46,449 bases of DNA, taken from positions 1 through 46,449 of the IMG/VR virus record IMGVR_UViG_3300021440_000039, one strand, 5' to 3'. This document shows, piece after piece, positions 37,660 through 45,054 of the stretch. The translations under genes were made by a program, and so were the position numbers. A model generated the notes under the pieces. That model saw only the letters and a program-made list of their open reading frames with translations. It did not search any database and was not told where the DNA came from. The number at the start of each line of letters is the position of its first letter. Position 1 is the first letter of the stretch. The DNA comes from a virus.

Positions 37660-38946
37660 ATGGCAGCCCCTATCCAACGCGCGTTCCCGCTTACTGTTCG
37701 CCAGGTACAATACCTGTGGCAGCTCGTTCACGGAACCGGAAATCCTGAGACCAACACGAAAGCAACAGCAATCCTACCTCAGGAGATTATCACTACATGG
37801 GACACCTTGCGGGTGTTTCGATCGAATATGCACATGGGCGGTTGGGCGTGGCATGGGGAGGTTGCAACAGAAGCAGCAATGCTGGCGCTCTGGTCCACTT
37901 CTTCTCGGTCGTGCTGGCCGAATGATAAATGTATTCGCACGGACCTCGGGTGTCTGATGACCTGCACATCTGGCAATGGAAAGGCTGCCAATGATTGGGT
38001 CTCCGTCCCTCTACTCTCCAAGTACCAATCGGCCATAGATTCTCTGGTCTCTTTGAGTGATTCCCTCGGCACCTCTTTGTCCGATTTGGCTGAGGTTGTA
38101 AGTGGGAAGTGGAATACTCCGGACAATGCTGAAGACTTGGAGAAGATCGGGCATGACGGAGACGGTAAGCCCACTTGGAATGGGGTCGCTTGGCCCTCCG
38201 ATGGCGGTGCATTTGAACTCAACTCGGATACGTTAATTGAGTCCTCTGCACCAAACGCTTGGTTCAAATACGACTCCGGGGTGGAAGAAGCCGATGGCGA
38301 CCCGGCCGAGATTAACGACACGGTCAAAAACTGGATAGACCAGAGTGGTAACGGTAATCACTTCACGCAAGACACAGTTGGATACCGACCCACTCTTACT
38401 GCAGATGGTGTTGTATTTGACGGGACGGATGATCACCTGTGGTGCACAGGATTTCCGAGTATAGACCTTGCAAATTGCACAGCGATTTGGGTCGCATCCT
38501 CCACATCCAATTCTGGGTATAGGCGCCTTTTGGCTATAGGTGCGAGTGGGGTCGGCACAAGTGACTACAATTCTGCGAACGCCCTTGTTATTTCCGCTGG
38601 CCCCCCAGGAGGCTGTTGGGATGTTGAGGGAGGCACTGGTGCCGAGTTCCAAACACTGCTCTCAGATGGCGCCCCCGCGCCCATGCGGGTGTATTCCATG
38701 CGCATCTGCAATCGAGTGGGGATCATTGGACACTCTGACCTCGTCTCCGGCACAGGTGATACCTCCACATCTCTCACGACATCCCGCACGGCGATGGTTC
38801 TCGGAGCCCATTGGTTGAACGGATCGTTGAATCTCAACTACTGCCACACCGGTACGATCAAGGAGCTGGTGCTTTGGCCTAGGGCTCTTGGTAACGTGGA
38901 AATGGGCATGATCGTTGCTGCGCTGCGGACCAAACACGGTGTTTGA
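37660..38946 (+). CDS. Tail fibre/receptor-binding protein with LamG-like (concanavalin) domain
   Basis: 428 aa, starting two bases after the gpJ-like stop. The region 215-428 is a LamG/jelly-roll domain: W-I-D-Q-S-G-N-G-N-H-F-T-Q-D, R-P-T-L-T-A-D-G-V-V-F-D-G-T-D-D-H-L, and W-L-N-G-S-L-N-L-N-Y-C-H-T-G-T-I-K-E-L-V-L-W-P-R (cited in pieces), features of carbohydrate-binding adhesins. The N-terminal 200 residues are probably the virion-attachment and trimer part. By position and domain this is a candidate receptor-binding protein. Confidence 0.75.
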   Translation: MAAPIQRAFPLTVRQVQYLWQLVHGTGNPETNTKATAILPQEIITTWDTLRVFRSNMHMGGWAWHGEVATEAAMLALWSTSSRSCWPNDKCIRTDLGCLMTCTSGNGKAANDWVSVPLLSKYQSAIDSLVSLSDSLGTSLSDLAEVVSGKWNTPDNAEDLEKIGHDGDGKPTWNGVAWPSDGGAFELNSDTLIESSAPNAWFKYDSGVEEADGDPAEINDTVKNWIDQSGNGNHFTQDTVGYRPTLTADGVVFDGTDDHLWCTGFPSIDLANCTAIWVASSTSNSGYRRLLAIGASGVGTSDYNSANALVISAGPPGGCWDVEGGTGAEFQTLLSDGAPAPMRVYSMRICNRVGIIGHSDLVSGTGDTSTSLTTSRTAMVLGAHWLNGSLNLNYCHTGTIKELVLWPRALGNVEMGMIVAALRTKHGV

Positions 38947-38985
38947 TCTCCTCTTCTATTTTTAGGAACAGAACGACTCCTACTA

Positions 38986-39270
38986 ATGCAACTCAACCAC
39001 GAACAGCTGGTGTCTTTTGCGGCAGTGTTCGGGCCGATTATCACGGCCCTTCTGTCGGGATACCTTACTTGGAGGTTCAAATCTTCCGCTGAAGGCAGGC
39101 GGGGATTTCAAGCACTCATCGACGCGAATGATAAATTCCGCGATGCGATGTTCCGGGAGGTCGAGCGCAAAGAGCAAGTCATCCGAACACTCTCCAAGGA
39201 AAACAACACTCTCCGCAAGGAGAATGAGCGACTTCGCCACAACACCGATACCCACAGTCCAAACCAATGA
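38986..39270 (+). CDS. Single-span membrane coiled-coil protein (holin/spanin candidate)
   Basis: 94 aa. Membrane segment L-V-S-F-A-A-V-F-G-P-I-I-T-A-L-L-S-G-Y-L (about 8-27, in pieces), then a long charged coiled coil (VERKEQVIRTLSKENN..., 55-85). An N-terminal anchor plus coiled coil is the layout of inner-membrane spanins, and of some class III holins. No Rz1-like lipoprotein gene was found nested within it. Its ATGA overlap with the receiver gene suggests the two act together. Confidence 0.6.
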   Translation: MQLNHEQLVSFAAVFGPIITALLSGYLTWRFKSSAEGRRGFQALIDANDKFRDAMFREVERKEQVIRTLSKENNTLRKENERLRHNTDTHSPNQ

Positions 39271-39644
39271 ACAAGCCCTCCGTTCTCATCGTTGAAGATG
39301 AACCCGAGATTGCCGAGATCTTCGCCAAAGTAGTCCTGTCTATCGATTGCTCCTACATTCGAGCCTCTCGCATCAAGGAGGCCGAACTCGCCCTGCGGCA
39401 TATCGCTTTCACGATCGTTATCTGTGACCTGATCCTCCCCGACGGTGTCGGCATCAGCATCGCAGAGAAGGCCATCAAGAGGGGGTGTGGTCTGGTGATC
39501 GTGACGGGGTTTGCTGACAAGTATGCTGCCGACCTCACCCGACTCTCCGAAATAGACCCGAGAGTCCAAATCCTCCACAAGCCTTTCCCAGTTCAGACTC
39601 TCGAGAAGACGCTCATCGGTCTGCTGGAACCTCTTTCCCGGTAG
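39267..39644 (+). CDS. Stand-alone response-regulator receiver domain (CheY-like)
   Basis: 125 aa, almost the exact length of one REC domain. All key residues are in place: acidic pair E10-D11 (V-L-I-V-E-D-E), phosphorylatable D54 (V-I-C-D-L-I-L-P-D-G), T80 (V-I-V-T-G-F) and K105 (L-H-K-P-F). It should accept phosphate from a histidine kinase and change partner binding. No output or kinase domain follows. It ends the rightward tail/lysis operon; how the signal is used is unknown. Overlaps the membrane coiled-coil gene by ATGA. Confidence 0.85.
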   Translation: MNKPSVLIVEDEPEIAEIFAKVVLSIDCSYIRASRIKEAELALRHIAFTIVICDLILPDGVGISIAEKAIKRGCGLVIVTGFADKYAADLTRLSEIDPRVQILHKPFPVQTLEKTLIGLLEPLSR

Positions 39645-39669
39645 GCGTGCCGGGAGTGTGTGTGGGGTT

Positions 39670-39725
39670 AGATAGAAAGGGCCGGAGAGGTTTCGTAGCG
39701 GTTTCCTCTCCGGCCCGATCTATCT
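39670..39725. terminator. Strong bidirectional terminator
   Basis: GGGCCGGAGAGG (39679-39690) pairs with CCTCTCCGGCCC (39705-39716); an outer AGATAGA/TCTATCT pair (39670-39676, 39719-39725) extends the stem. It separates the plus-strand tail/lysis operon from the minus-strand operon ending at 39733. Confidence 0.9.
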
Positions 39726-39732
39726 GTACCGA

Positions 39733-40533
39733 CTAGGGAATTATCCTGCGAACCTGCGGGAGCAGGAGATTCCGTTTGTCGGAGGCGTGCTTGATTCCAG
39801 CGTCGTAGTTTCCCCACTTGTGGGCGACGTTGTTGGCCGAATAGGCGGCACGGATCGCATCGTAACGGGCCGCAATGCGGGAGAGCGGTCCCAGATGTTT
39901 GCAGTGCAGCAACCAAACCTCAGGCACTGTGCGGGGAGTGCGATGATCCACGTTGATTCTGTCCCCTTTGGAGAGCACGAAAGCCCCTCCGTGTGCTCCC
40001 GGGGCAAAGGACACAGCTTTCACCCCAGAGGGGCGGAAAAGCACAGGCTTTCCGTACCAACGTGAGTCGGGCGCCGCATACTTCACCTCATCGTAGATCT
40101 GCCCAGGGCCGGTGGGGAAGACATCGCTCATCATTTCCCAACCCGTCGGTGCTACGACACTCACCCCCAGCTGCCACAACGTGGATAGGATTTGGGGCCC
40201 TGTTGGGAAGTAGATGAGCTCGTCGCAATCGACAACAATCACCCAGTCCGCCGAGGTGCCCAACCAGCACACACTCTTGAGCCTCGAGTTCTCGGCGTCA
40301 TCCAACTGCTGACCCTTTTCCCAATCGATGACGTTGATCCGATCGTAGTGGGGCCACTCTTTGGAGGGTCCTTTGTTGTGCTCGGCTTGGAACCATTGAA
40401 GGATCTGCCGAGATTTGTCGGTGCTGCGGCCCTCGTAGACGAAGATGTGGCGGGCGAAGGTGAGGTAGTGTCGCAACGTGTAGGGAAGGATCTCCTCCTC
40501 GTTCCGACACAGGATGTAGACATCTACGTTCAT
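39733..40533 (-). CDS. Glycosyltransferase, GT-A fold (GT2/GT92-like)
   Basis: 266 aa. M-N-V-D-V-Y-I-L-C-R-N-E-E opens the nucleotide-sugar-binding domain, and V-I-V-V-D-C-D-E-L-I-Y-F-P has the metal-binding Asp-x-Asp (D102, D104). The sequence R-H-I-F-V-Y-E-G-R-S-T-D-K-S (diagnostic E-x-x-S-T-D strand) fits glycosyltransferases that act on peptides, polysaccharides or modified bases. Target in a phage: DNA bases, virion proteins or host surface. It is the last gene of the minus-strand operon, one base after its neighbour. Confidence 0.7.
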   Translation of the reverse strand: MNVDVYILCRNEEEILPYTLRHYLTFARHIFVYEGRSTDKSRQILQWFQAEHNKGPSKEWPHYDRINVIDWEKGQQLDDAENSRLKSVCWLGTSADWVIVVDCDELIYFPTGPQILSTLWQLGVSVVAPTGWEMMSDVFPTGPGQIYDEVKYAAPDSRWYGKPVLFRPSGVKAVSFAPGAHGGAFVLSKGDRINVDHRTPRTVPEVWLLHCKHLGPLSRIAARYDAIRAAYSANNVAHKWGNYDAGIKHASDKRNLLLPQVRRIIP

Positions 40534-40534
40534 G

Positions 40535-41887
40535 TCACCGTTTCTCCAGAACGATTTGGTAGCCGCGGTTCAGGACCTTGATGTGGTCCGCATAGCAGGA
40601 GAGGAAAGCGTCGATTGCGATCTTCGGCCGATCGACCTCTCGGGGCATGTCCAGCCAGCGGTAGTCATCAAAGATGATGATGCCGCCGTGCTTCACAGCA
40701 CGGAAACCTATCACGGCGTCGCGCAGAACGTTCATGGCGTCGTGGGCGCCGTCGATGTAGAGGAAGTCGAGGGACTCCTTCAAGTCCTGGTCCCAGTCGA
40801 GCATCTCGGCCGAAGTCATCCGATGGATGGAACACCGGTCCCCGTACGGCGCCAGCTTCTCCCGGCAGATCTTCTCATTGGAGGAACAGTCGATCGCACG
40901 CCGAACGTGTTCGGCCGAACCGGTGAACGGATCCACGCAGATGTAATGGGAGAGCGGGGCAGTGAAGATCCAGTCGAGCATCCACTTGGCGGAGTCGCCT
41001 TGGAAGGATCCGATTTCCATTCCTAAGGCCCCCTCCTTGTCCCGAAGGTGCCACAGGTGCTGGACCCAAACAGGCCCGTGCCCGTGTGCGCGGGCGGCCG
41101 TCGTTCGCAGGTCCACCTCGGGGATGATCGTGGTCGACGGCTTGAGGTAGTAGGAGCGATAGATCTCCACGTCCTCCGAAGGAATCAAGGTCCCCAGCTT
41201 CTCGAGGTTGGTGTCCTCGATGCTGTTCTTGGGAGGGCTCTCCTTGTGCCCGACACCGTAGCCTTTTCGGCCGGGCATTCCTTTGATCCCAATCACCAAC
41301 GGATGGTTGTCTCCGCGAAGGCTGAGGATCGTCTTCGACCCGAGAAGCCGAGCCCAGAGGGCCACATCGAAGAAGGGGTTCTGCTGTTCTCGAAGGATCT
41401 CTTGGATCGTCTGCAAGGCGCTGAGGTGGACCGCGGTCTGACAGAGGCTCGCGTGCCGAATGTTGGAGTGTCGTAGCCACCACCGGTGCTTGATGTTGAA
41501 GTAGTAGGCATAGGGCTCGCCGTAGGCCGTCAGTGTCGCGTTCGCCTTCTCGGAGGTCTCGAACAAGGACATCACCCTATCAATATACTCGGGATCGTAC
41601 CAGTCGTCGTCCTCAATGAAAAAGACGACATCGCCGATGATCTGTTGGTAGCTCTCCAAGAAAAGCCACCGGAGTTTGGCGATCATGGAGGAGACACCGC
41701 GCCACTTCGGATTGGAAATCCGGGTCTGCCCCACGGCGTGGGAGTAGGGGGTGATCGCCAGAGGATGTTCCCCGTCATCCAACACGAACCACTGATCGGG
41801 TTTTCGTGTCTGGCGGGCCATGTATTTTTCGCAGAGGGAAAAGGCCTCTGGTCTGTCTCCTGTGCAGGTTACGATTGTGACTTTCAT
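40535..41887 (-). CDS. Glycosyltransferase-methyltransferase fusion
   Basis: 450 aa. Residues 1-225: GT-A glycosyltransferase (V-T-I-V-T-C-T-G-D-R-P, W-F-V-L-D-D-G, and F-I-E-D-D-D-W-Y-D-P with the metal-binding acidic run at 92-96). Residues about 265-450: class I SAM methyltransferase (motif I E-I-G-S-F-Q-G-D-S, 291-299; D-F-L-Y-I-D-G-A-H-D, 374-383; G-G-I-I-I-F-D-D-Y, 401-409), Methyltransf_24-like. The two activities in one chain suggest sequential sugar addition and methylation. ATGA overlap with rad50C-like gene. Substrate unknown. Confidence 0.8.
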   Translation of the reverse strand: MKVTIVTCTGDRPEAFSLCEKYMARQTRKPDQWFVLDDGEHPLAITPYSHAVGQTRISNPKWRGVSSMIAKLRWLFLESYQQIIGDVVFFIEDDDWYDPEYIDRVMSLFETSEKANATLTAYGEPYAYYFNIKHRWWLRHSNIRHASLCQTAVHLSALQTIQEILREQQNPFFDVALWARLLGSKTILSLRGDNHPLVIGIKGMPGRKGYGVGHKESPPKNSIEDTNLEKLGTLIPSEDVEIYRSYYLKPSTTIIPEVDLRTTAARAHGHGPVWVQHLWHLRDKEGALGMEIGSFQGDSAKWMLDWIFTAPLSHYICVDPFTGSAEHVRRAIDCSSNEKICREKLAPYGDRCSIHRMTSAEMLDWDQDLKESLDFLYIDGAHDAMNVLRDAVIGFRAVKHGGIIIFDDYRWLDMPREVDRPKIAIDAFLSCYADHIKVLNRGYQIVLEKR

Positions 41888-42453
41888 TCGATGGTATGGA
41901 CTGTGCCTATTTGGAGTTCTGTGATATGGGTAACGAGAATGATTTGGACTCCGAGTTCCTCGGAGAGTTGGAGCAGGAGCTCACGGATACGGGGTCGGTA
42001 CTTGGTACTGATGAAGCGGAAGGGCTCGTCCAATACTATCAAGCGGCGGGGTCTCGGCGAGGCCATCAAAAGACAGGCGAGGCGGAGAGCAAACGAAGTC
42101 ACATCGATCACACCACCCCCAGCTGCGGTCATCGGATCGATCTCCTCCCCGTTGCGGACAAAGACCAAGCGGGCTTCTGTCTTCCCGCGCTTCTGCTCGA
42201 AGAGGATGCGGAACTCGTAGGGATCCTCAAACACAGCACACAAGCAACGGGTGACCACGGACGATATCTGCGAGTGGGCTTCCTGCTGCATCTTCTGAGC
42301 GATCCCCAGCACGATGCCCCTAACCTCGTCCCACGCTGCGAGCTCTTCCTTTGCTTCGGACCAGCTTTGTTTCTCAGCCCGCAGCATCTTGCGGGTAGAG
42401 CGCAAATCCCCAGCGATGCGCTCTCCAATGCGTCGAAGTTCAGCGGTGCTCAT
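41884..42453 (-). CDS. Rad50/SbcC C-terminal half (ABC-type ATPase lobe)
   Basis: 189 aa from ATG at 42453 (an earlier start at 42522 lies inside the upstream gene). Signature-like motif A-A-G-G-G-V-I-D-V-T-S-F-A-L-R (110-124), Walker B R-R-L-I-V-L-D-E-P-F (136-145), and H-loop V-T-H-I (174-177) give the C-terminal ATPase half of Rad50/SbcC. The signature lacks the usual L-S-G-G start. It should pair with the N-terminal half encoded at 43616-44503 to form one ATP site. Overlaps the coiled-coil gene by 14 nt and the fusion gene by ATGA. Confidence 0.8.
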   Translation of the reverse strand: MSTAELRRIGERIAGDLRSTRKMLRAEKQSWSEAKEELAAWDEVRGIVLGIAQKMQQEAHSQISSVVTRCLCAVFEDPYEFRILFEQKRGKTEARLVFVRNGEEIDPMTAAGGGVIDVTSFALRLACLLMASPRPRRLIVLDEPFRFISTKYRPRIRELLLQLSEELGVQIILVTHITELQIGTVHTIE

Positions 42454-42691
42454 CGAGGAACGTTCCCCACTTCTTTTGGAACTTGGAGAGTGCTGTCTCG
42501 AGCTCTTGCTCCTGTTTGACAATCTGCTCCCGATGTTGCTCTAACAGGGAGCGGGCCGACGATATAGAGTGGCACCCGAACTCTCGGACCAGCTGGGCCT
42601 CGAGCTGCTTGACGGCGCCGACCGCTTGATCTTTCTGTCGTTTAGCTTCGGCGACCGTACGCTCGAGCCTCTGATACTTCTCAAGATTCAT
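42440..42691 (-). CDS. Coiled-coil protein, possible Rad50 arm fragment
   Basis: 83 aa, wholly helical and charged (RLERTVAEAKRQKDQAVGAVK, REQIVKQEQELETALSKFQ), so a coiled coil. One Cys (FGCHS) is near the centre but without CxxC. Between the Mre11 gene (overlap 11 nt) and the C-terminal ATPase half (overlap 14 nt), it could supply the returning arm of the split Rad50, or be an independent adaptor. Confidence 0.6.
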   Translation of the reverse strand: MNLEKYQRLERTVAEAKRQKDQAVGAVKQLEAQLVREFGCHSISSARSLLEQHREQIVKQEQELETALSKFQKKWGTFLDEHR

Positions 42692-43646
42692 CTTTGGTGA
42701 GTTGGTGGAGGAGTTTAGAGGCGGCGGCAGACAACTTGTGGGTCTCCCGATAGATTCTCAATGCCTCGACGAAATCGAAGGAGTGTTTGTTGGTGGGTCT
42801 CAGATTCTCTACAAACTCGGAGACGCTCAGAAGCTCCTTCGTCGTAGGCCACTTCTCTTTAGACTCTGCCACGCCGATATCTTTAGACACGTCCAAAAGT
42901 AGGCTTTCGATGGAGCCGTCTTGATGAATGAGTCCTACTCTGGGTTGATGTAGATACTCATCCGACTTCCTGCGGAAAAAGCTGCCGCAGTTGATCACCT
43001 GACACCCTGTTTGGGTCTGGGCGTTGAAGGGCTTGTGATTGTCTCCGAACACAGCGACATCAAACCCTTTGAGCACCTGTCCGAAGCAGGAGAGCTCACT
43101 CATCGGAGCCGCCTCAGGGTGTTTGGCTTCCTTGAACCAGCAGTAGGCGTGGACCACCGCGATTTCCAAACAACCGCTGTCCTTCCTCGGTGGGTTTTGT
43201 GTCTTCGGTGCGGCAATGGTCCCCCAGGGGTACCCGTGGAGACGGAGAGGACGACAGCCCGGCGGACCCGCTACTACTCGGGGAGATCCTTGCTCGAGGT
43301 TCTCGATCTTCCCTGCCCGCATCAAGACCCCGTAGGCTGTGCGGTGGATTCCCTCGAGGCTGTGGTAGGGGAGGTCGTGCTGACCCGGTACGGCATACAC
43401 CCGAGGCATATACTCGAGGGCCAAACTGATTCCCTCGGCCGGAGTGTTCCAGCGGTCGAAGATGTCGCCCGCACAGATGATCGGGGCTGAATGCTCAAAG
43501 CTGATTTGCTTCAGTTGGTCAAACTGACGCTTGAGCACCTCAGCCCACGAAGGTTCTCCGCTGCGAGCAATCGGGGAATCGGCAGTGATGTGGAGATCCG
43601 ATACGGCGATCGCCACTACGGGATTTTCTGATGACAGATCGGACAT
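42681..43646 (-). CDS. Mre11/SbcD-like metallophosphoesterase nuclease
   Basis: 321 aa. Metal-binding motifs: V-S-D-L-H-I (D17, H19), C-A-G-D-I-F-D-R-W (D61, D64), P-G-Q-H-D (88-91; Asn of the usual GNHD is Gln), A-V-V-H-A-Y, and V-F-G-D-N-H-K-P. These fit the calcineurin-like nuclease of Mre11/SbcD, which cuts DNA ends together with Rad50/SbcC. The C-terminal helical part may be the Rad50-binding region. Its start overlaps the Rad50 N-half gene by 31 nt. Confidence 0.85.
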   Translation of the reverse strand: MSDLSSENPVVAIAVSDLHITADSPIARSGEPSWAEVLKRQFDQLKQISFEHSAPIICAGDIFDRWNTPAEGISLALEYMPRVYAVPGQHDLPYHSLEGIHRTAYGVLMRAGKIENLEQGSPRVVAGPPGCRPLRLHGYPWGTIAAPKTQNPPRKDSGCLEIAVVHAYCWFKEAKHPEAAPMSELSCFGQVLKGFDVAVFGDNHKPFNAQTQTGCQVINCGSFFRRKSDEYLHQPRVGLIHQDGSIESLLLDVSKDIGVAESKEKWPTTKELLSVSEFVENLRPTNKHSFDFVEALRIYRETHKLSAAASKLLHQLTKDES

Positions 43647-44503
43647 ATTTGTCCTCGGGTTTGTTGGTGGAAGGCTTCTTCGGCTTGTTGGAATGTGTGG
43701 GCGCGGGCCCTTGCTTCAATATCAGCGGACTCGGCCAATTGGATGAGACCCTTGAGCCGTTTTGTCCTGGTGACAAGCGTCGAGAGTTTCTCGAGACTGA
43801 TCGTCAATTCCGTTGTGTCGGGAATGGCAATCTCCGAGGCAGCATAGAGCGGAGCGGCCTCCTCGATCCAAGCACAGAGCCCTGCCTCCTTCTTCCGAAG
43901 CTTCACCAATCGGGACTCCTGCTTCTCGAGCTCCTCGAGCTCCTGCAGGAACTCCTCCACCGGACGCATCGCAATCACCTCGGCCTTGATTTTGCGGTAG
44001 CTCTCCCGGTGGATTTCCACTGCGGCTTCGGCTTTTGCCCTCCCCGTTCGGATCTGCTTTTGGATGTCGTCGATCTTGGAGAGGTTGACGAGGTCGTTCA
44101 GCCGGCTCGCCAACTCGCCCGGGGACAGAGTGAACCAGAACGGAGGATCATGCTGGAGTTGGAAATTCAGGTCCGTCACGCGAAGGACCTTGCGGACCGG
44201 GGAGGGGACTTCGGCACCGAATGCCTTGAGCTCTACCCCGTCGAGTTCGTAGCTGTTTCTAGCCCCACGAAGGCGGGTGATTTTGCGATCCCCAGCAACA
44301 AGCCCCACCCGACACTTCTTTTGCCCGTGACGCACGAAGTCGGCACCATTGGGTTTGTTGCGGCACACCCATCGGAGAGCTCGCAGGACCGCAGACTTTC
44401 CCGAGTCGGTATCTCCTATGATGGTTGTGACCTTGGGATCCAGCGGCAGGACTAGCTTTCGATGACGTTGGAAGTTTCGCAGGACTAGGCGCTTCAGTGG
44501 CAT
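43616..44503 (-). CDS. Rad50/SbcC N-terminal half ending at the zinc hook
   Basis: 295 aa. Walker A I-G-D-T-D-S-G-K-S-A (29-38), Q-loop-like L-Q-H-D-P-P-F-W (about 115-122), a long coiled coil (145-260) and, at the very C-terminus, C-P-I-C (C287, C290), the zinc hook that joins two Rad50 arms. The protein ends five residues later, so the arm does not fold back; the other half is encoded separately. First gene of the minus operon, preceded by GATAATAG (44517-44510) six bases before its ATG. Confidence 0.85.
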   Translation of the reverse strand: MPLKRLVLRNFQRHRKLVLPLDPKVTTIIGDTDSGKSAVLRALRWVCRNKPNGADFVRHGQKKCRVGLVAGDRKITRLRGARNSYELDGVELKAFGAEVPSPVRKVLRVTDLNFQLQHDPPFWFTLSPGELASRLNDLVNLSKIDDIQKQIRTGRAKAEAAVEIHRESYRKIKAEVIAMRPVEEFLQELEELEKQESRLVKLRKKEAGLCAWIEEAAPLYAASEIAIPDTTELTISLEKLSTLVTRTKRLKGLIQLAESADIEARARAHTFQQAEEAFHQQTRGQICPICHQKIP

Positions 44504-44509
44504 CTGCTG

Positions 44510-44517
44510 CTATTATC
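44510..44517 (-). promoter_or_regulatory. GATAATAG element before the split-Rad50 operon
   Basis: On the minus strand GATAAT ends eight bases before ATG 44503, so transcription would start at or very near the start codon. No -35 is recognisable; possibly an extended or activator-dependent promoter. Confidence 0.4.
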
Positions 44518-44537
44518 TGCGCGCTCGAGAAAAGGTG

Positions 44538-44567
44538 TTGACGCAGTGGAAATCACTACGCTAGGGT
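44538..44567 (+). promoter_or_regulatory. Sigma70-like promoter of the 44595 operon
   Basis: TTGACG (44538-44543), 18-nt spacer, TAGGGT (44562-44567). The -10 lies in the left arm of an inverted repeat (44562-44593), suggesting control by a bound repressor. Confidence 0.45.
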
Positions 44568-44593
44568 GATGCTGCAAATACAGTATCACCCTA
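44562..44593. repeat. Operator-like inverted repeat with ATACAGTAT core
   Basis: TAGGGTGAT-G-CTG (44562-44574) and CAG-T-ATCACCCTA (44581-44593) are complementary except for one pair, spaced by CAAATA. The right half contains ATACAGTAT (44578-44586), also found at 45894-45902. It ends one base before ATG 44595. Confidence 0.65.
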
Positions 44594-44594
44594 A

Positions 44595-44807
44595 ATGCAA
44601 ACTCGATTCAACTCCGTGCAAGACGCGGCGCTCGAGAACCTCGAGGCTGCGATCGAAGAATACCAACGCGGCTGCATTGGCCACACCCGCCGAGAAATGA
44701 ATCGGCGCTGTGTCAGTGCCTGCTATCGTCGAGTCAAAGAACTCCACCTCGAAGACGCCCTCACCCCTCGTGAAACCGCAGCGTGCGAGGAATGCTCCCA
44801 TGAGTAA
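44595..44807 (+). CDS. Small hypothetical protein
   Basis: 70 aa, starting directly after the inverted repeat, with no Shine-Dalgarno sequence. Helical, Arg/Glu-rich (QDAALENLEAAIEEYQRG), with a pair of cysteines at the end (C-E-E-C). Could be a small DNA-binding or regulatory protein; no motif recognised. Overlaps the next start by 8 nt. Confidence 0.6.
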   Translation: MQTRFNSVQDAALENLEAAIEEYQRGCIGHTRREMNRRCVSACYRRVKELHLEDALTPRETAACEECSHE

Positions 44808-45042
44808 ACCCATCCTCGACATTCGACGGGCGATGCTGGCTGCGAAGCCCGCTCGTTTCGTTATTCAGCTGGCCCCCGATTGGGAGCTCTACTTGGATGC
44901 CATTGACTGGGGTCACAGCTACCGATGGACCGACCTGCGCAAGGAGGCTTGGTCCTGGAGCAACACAACCGACCCCGAACCCGTTGCCCGCCTTGCTCGC
45001 TGCCGCACGAAATATCCCCACGCCTTTTTCACCGTCCGCTAA
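44800..45042 (+). CDS. Small hypothetical protein
   Basis: 80 aa from ATG 44800, which overlaps the upstream stop (ATGAGTAA); a longer frame from 44710 would be inside the upstream gene. The C-terminal half is aromatic and basic (DWGHSYRWTDLRKEAWSW). No membrane span. Function unknown. Confidence 0.6.
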   Translation: MSKPILDIRRAMLAAKPARFVIQLAPDWELYLDAIDWGHSYRWTDLRKEAWSWSNTTDPEPVARLARCRTKYPHAFFTVR

Positions 45043-45054
45043 ACAGTACCCAAA

